This document shows, in pieces, positions 14,201-15,933 of a stretch of 15,933 nucleotides of DNA. Below the pieces are notes generated by a model. That model searched no databases, was not told the origin of the DNA, and was given only the letters and a program-made list of their open reading frames with translations. Source of the stretch: DASWVC01 sp036401335 (lineage in GTDB: Bacteria; Verrucomicrobiota; Verrucomicrobiia; Chthoniobacterales; JAFAMB01); contig DASWVC010000007.1 of NCBI GenBank assembly GCA_036401335.1, forward strand, positions 1 to 15,933. The letters run 5' to 3'. How positions within the stretch are numbered: the stretch's first letter is position 1; every line of letters begins with the position of its first letter. The position numbers were made by a program, and so were the translations under genes.

Positions 14201-15114
14201 TTCTCCGTTTTCAGCGCAACGATCTGCGTTTCACGTTCGGCCACCTCCTGCCGCAGCGAGTGAAGGATCGCCTCGCGTTGAGCCAGTTCGCCTTCGAGAG
14301 CCCGGATGCGTGAGTCAAAAACCGCCAGTTCCGCCTGCCGCCGCGGCGCCTGATCGGCAAGCAACCAGCGTTCACCCAGCAACGAAAATCGGTGCCGTAC
14401 CGCCTGCACTTTGGCCGGCTCGCGCAACGCGCAGAGCTCAATCACCTCTGCAGACGGTGAGTTTCCGACCGCAAGAAGGCCAAGGCCATGCCCGTGCAGA
14501 AACTCGAAGGACGGGAATTGCGCACGCAATTCTTCCCATAGCCGCCACACCCCAAATTCACGCTCCCGGACGTTCGTGTCGTGAAACAAAACGACCGCGT
14601 TCCCGGAGAGTTTTGGCCGCCAGGCGTCAAAGTCATGCCGGACGGCTTCGTAAGTGTGAAGGCCGTCAATGTGCAACAGGTCGATTGACGCATCCGCAAA
14701 ATAAGGAAGGGCTTCATCAAAGGTGCAGCGGACAAGTTCCGAGAAGGCACCGTAACGGTCATCATGGAAGCGGCGTAGGTCCGCGTACACATCCTCGCCA
14801 TAGTGGCCCGCCTGATCGTCCCCCTGCCAGGTATCCACGGCAAAACAACGGGTTTCCGACCCATGGCGCACCACTGCTTCGCAGAAAGCGGAGTAGGATA
14901 CCCCACAGTGCGTCCCGAGTTCCACAAAGGTGCGCGGCCGAACCGCACCCACGATCCAATGGGCAAAAGGAACGTGACCGTACCAGGCACTAAGCACGTC
15001 GGTGCGCGCCAGACGCCAGAACAGGGGATCCAGCTCTGGCCTCCAGAGGTAGCTGATCTTTTCGGCACTCATGAAATCGGTGGCACCTTTATTCATTTCG
15101 GGTTGAGTTCGCAA
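11272..15114 (-). CDS. Five-part protein: methyltransferase, coiled coil, GT4, GT2, methyltransferase
   Basis: A 1280-residue, probably cytosolic glycan-assembly protein. (1) Residues 45-215: Methyltransf_24-type SAM domain with FVELGTHCGVSYSAF (63-77), VDTWQGDD (93-100), LLHIDGLHTYE (146-156) and VVLFHDT (174-180). (2) 255-345: Glu/Ala/Arg-rich coiled coil. (3) 352-705: GT4 glycosyltransferase with VLPNGFDHSTY (501-511), IGYAGGSRTHQRDF (532-545) and KSELKFFEAALVDVPTVAS (621-639). (4) 753-980: GT2 glycosyltransferase with VMVPLHNYAHYVEEALES (756-773), DAD metal site 844-846 and WEDFDFW (923-929). (5) 1005-1210: a degenerate Trm112-like lead (LRCPETGEAL) then a Methyltransf_11 domain with LPFVDGAF (1117-1124), NAFEHYRDP (1131-1139) and VLRPGGRILIR (1149-1159); its SAM loop NLSAGGT is unusual. 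The TTG start at 15114 is chosen for its strong Shine-Dalgarno sequence; ATGs at 15096 and 15072 are alternatives. The gene follows the GT2 gene by 13 bp. Acceptors are unknown. Confidence 0.92.
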   Translation of the reverse strand: MRTQPEMNKGATDFMSAEKISYLWRPELDPLFWRLARTDVLSAWYGHVPFAHWIVGAVRPRTFVELGTHCGVSYSAFCEAVVRHGSETRCFAVDTWQGDDQAGHYGEDVYADLRRFHDDRYGAFSELVRCTFDEALPYFADASIDLLHIDGLHTYEAVRHDFDAWRPKLSGNAVVLFHDTNVREREFGVWRLWEELRAQFPSFEFLHGHGLGLLAVGNSPSAEVIELCALREPAKVQAVRHRFSLLGERWLLADQAPRRQAELAVFDSRIRALEGELAQREAILHSLRQEVAERETQIVALKTEKTHALAVEQTLRVRAAQRTAQARAELAEAAARAVTARDSASRSGTPKAEVRVLYISAEPDTPGNFYRVTRYVEAIRAAGAKASWIRADAVAECMTQIAETDLLIIWRAPWDSKIAAAVETARQAGAKVIFDVDDLMVDPDLARLDVIDGIRTQSLTEEQVQAHYARCHATMLAADSCTAPTEELATHLRRLCRPTLVLPNGFDHSTYQVSRRAVRLRRTGKPDGLVRIGYAGGSRTHQRDFAVMANAAARVLRDRPQCRLVLFRPIVDLEEFPDLHGLETQVEWRDLVPLQRLPEEMARFDINLAPLEVGNPFCEAKSELKFFEAALVDVPTVASPTGPYRRAIRDGVTGFLPGDSEQWYATLLRLVDNPTLRQEVAHSAHNSVLWPYGPLRRVDAMLSALPQLRGDNPSATRAFALELHHRSPLPARADIRRPAAEVVFEADQLGEAEVTVMVPLHNYAHYVEEALESVREQTLEALDLVVVDDASSDASLSVAVSWAQRHAKRFNRIAVLTNRVNAGLGPTRNVGVDAAETPFVFPLDADNRLLPACCAVCLSAIRDGRAAFVYPQIRKFGDDTGLMERHPFDPGRFIAGNYIDAMTLVSKEAWAAVGGYGDFRMGWEDFDFWCRLVERGLAGYPAGEAPLAEYRVHRSSMLSTTTIRNAPRVIADLEERHPWLNIVFPPRVPDPGSRAAVAKSSRLDRLMPILRCPETGEALTLGSDGNLRTADGSRSWPMVAGRPNLFPGLAAPEVQSESHLSNSLPDNALSLIKEEEARGGLVLNLSAGGTVKRFENVVEAEAAVFRHTDVLADAHHLPFVDGAFAAIIVMNAFEHYRDPRKVAHELFRVLRPGGRILIRTAFLQPLHEKPWHFYNCTRYGLEEWFKEFETLELHVSDNFHPGYSVSWLASECEAALRRDASPAAADEFSNSPLRRIISLWRDGEEARSKDKVWSALARLPQTTQESLAAGFEFLGRRPLE

Positions 15115-15120
15115 GGCCAG

Positions 15121-15129
15121 CCCTCCTTT
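15121..15129 (-). promoter_or_regulatory. Strong Shine-Dalgarno sequence deciding a TTG start
   Basis: On the minus strand AAAGGAGGG overlaps the TAA stop of the upstream glycosyltransferase (15130-15128). GGAGG lies 7 nt before the TTG at 15114, the ideal distance, whereas the in-frame ATGs at 15096 and 15072 have no such site. The layout suggests translational coupling of the two genes. Confidence 0.7.
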
Positions 15130-15933
15130 AACCGCTGATGCCCTGAGACGGCGAAAAATGACGTTTCAAGGCGAAAGCTTCGAGAAAGAATGGGCGCCAC
15201 GGTTTTTCGCGGCGGGGCGGTGATGGCACTTGGAAATACTCCCAGGCAAACCGCAGGTTTGGGTTATGAAACGGGTCAGCGGATTCCAGCAGGCCCCCCC
15301 ACGTTTGGTGCATGTATTGGAGTTCTCGCAGAAACCGCGTACGGGTCGCGGAATCGGCACCGTCCGGTCCACGCGAGGCCGACTCCAGGTGGAACAGCTC
15401 CGCGAACGGAGTCCAGACCACGCGGTAACCGTGGTTGGCCACGCGCAGGCACAAATCCACGTCATTGAAGGCCACCGGAAGGTTGACTTCATCCAAACCG
15501 CCAACCTCGAAGAAAACGCTGCGTCGCATGGCGGCGCACGCCGCGGTAACGGCCGACAGCGTGCGAGCCAACGCGAGTTGGCCAAAATAACCGGGCTGAT
15601 TGCGATCGGCAAGGCGATGCACGTGAGTAATCTGGCCCTCAGGCCCCAGCACGATGCCCCCGTGCTGCAAGCGTCCGTTCGCGTAAAGCAGCTTTGCGCC
15701 TGCCACCCCGACCTCTGGCCGGAGCGTTTGGGACACCAATTCGCGCAGCCAATCGGGTTCAATCACCTTGATGTCATTGTTCAAGAGCAAAAGCACTTCG
15801 CCTTTGGCCTCCTTGGCCGCGGCGTTATTCAACGCCGGGTAGTTGAACGGGCCAGGGTGGTGCAGAATGCGGACTGCGCTCTCCTCGCGTCCCAGGCGAT
15901 CAAACAAGGCGAGCGTGGCGGGTTCCACGCTGT
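15128..15933 (-). CDS. Family 2 glycosyltransferase, C-terminal part (right edge)
   Basis: The frame is open to the window edge, so the N-terminus is missing; the GTG at 15928 is internal, because the preceding Ser with Val-Glu-Pro fits the family's Asn-Gly-Ser-x-x-Pro strand end. About 267 residues are visible. Counting from that Val, the GT-A features are PFNYPALNNAAAKEAKGEVL (27-46), the metal-site strand LLLLNNDIKVIEPDW (46-60), VGVAGAKLLYANGRLQHGGI (73-92), the acceptor and catalytic region VGGLDEVNLPVAFNDVDLCL (142-161) and VVWTPFAELFHLESASRG (170-187). This is a common GT2 type of O-antigen and capsule loci, often itself part of a larger multi-domain protein, and it adds a sugar from a nucleotide-sugar donor in the cytosol. 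It is the first visible gene of the operon with the 1280-residue protein. Donor and linkage cannot be read. Confidence 0.93.
   Translation of the reverse strand, partial: SVEPATLALFDRLGREESAVRILHHPGPFNYPALNNAAAKEAKGEVLLLLNNDIKVIEPDWLRELVSQTLRPEVGVAGAKLLYANGRLQHGGIVLGPEGQITHVHRLADRNQPGYFGQLALARTLSAVTAACAAMRRSVFFEVGGLDEVNLPVAFNDVDLCLRVANHGYRVVWTPFAELFHLESASRGPDGADSATRTRFLRELQYMHQTWGGLLESADPFHNPNLRFAWEYFQVPSPPRREKPWRPFFLEAFALKRHFSPSQGISG

Noticed and set aside
14079..14993. 304-residue plus-strand open frame
   Set aside because: It is antisense to the methyltransferase and coiled-coil part of the 1280-residue protein; Arg/Pro-rich shadow composition.

Overview
The window is a GC-rich bacterial chromosomal segment holding part of a surface-polysaccharide (O-antigen or exopolysaccharide type) biosynthesis locus. 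dTDP-L-rhamnose genes, large fused glycosyltransferase/methyltransferase proteins, lone SAM methyltransferases and many intergenic hairpin repeats would fit a free-living Gram-negative such as a soil Verrucomicrobiota member. That taxonomic guess is weak: there is no rRNA or other marker gene here, and no search was run.

Left part (1-5409). The window opens inside rfbD/rmlD (only the C-terminal 67 residues are present), followed by a complete rfbA/rmlA; these are the last and first enzymes of dTDP-rhamnose synthesis. A 364-bp gap full of inverted repeats leads to two large multi-pass membrane proteins of one family. They lie tail to tail with 3 bp between their stop codons and form a diverged inverted duplication. 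Both carry an Asp-Glu-Tyr motif and a Pro-His-Asn-Glu-His-Arg motif just after the first membrane span, and may be GT-C-like glycosyltransferases.

Middle part (5560-10926). A class I SAM methyltransferase is followed by a minus-strand cassette unrelated to polysaccharide synthesis: a TetR-type regulator, a small muconolactone-isomerase/YCII-like protein, an internally deleted NmrA-like remnant and an intact NmrA-like NAD(P)-binding protein. After a 358-bp gap come two more plus-strand methyltransferases. The first carries a short N-terminal module that I associate with polysaccharide-locus proteins.

Right part (11272-15933). Two minus-strand genes form an operon: a family 2 glycosyltransferase running off the right edge, and a 1280-residue five-part protein (methyltransferase, coiled coil, GT4, GT2, methyltransferase) that starts at TTG behind a strong Shine-Dalgarno sequence.

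Three intergenic gaps (1107-1470, 9899-10161, 10927-11271) carry eight copies of one hairpin element. It has a constant CTCCGGTAGGG-type box, a near-constant loop, and stems whose sequence changes on both arms so that pairing is kept. Together the genes point to a locus building a rhamnose-containing, probably methylated glycan: dTDP-rhamnose supply, membrane and cytosolic glycosyltransferases, and five methyltransferase domains.
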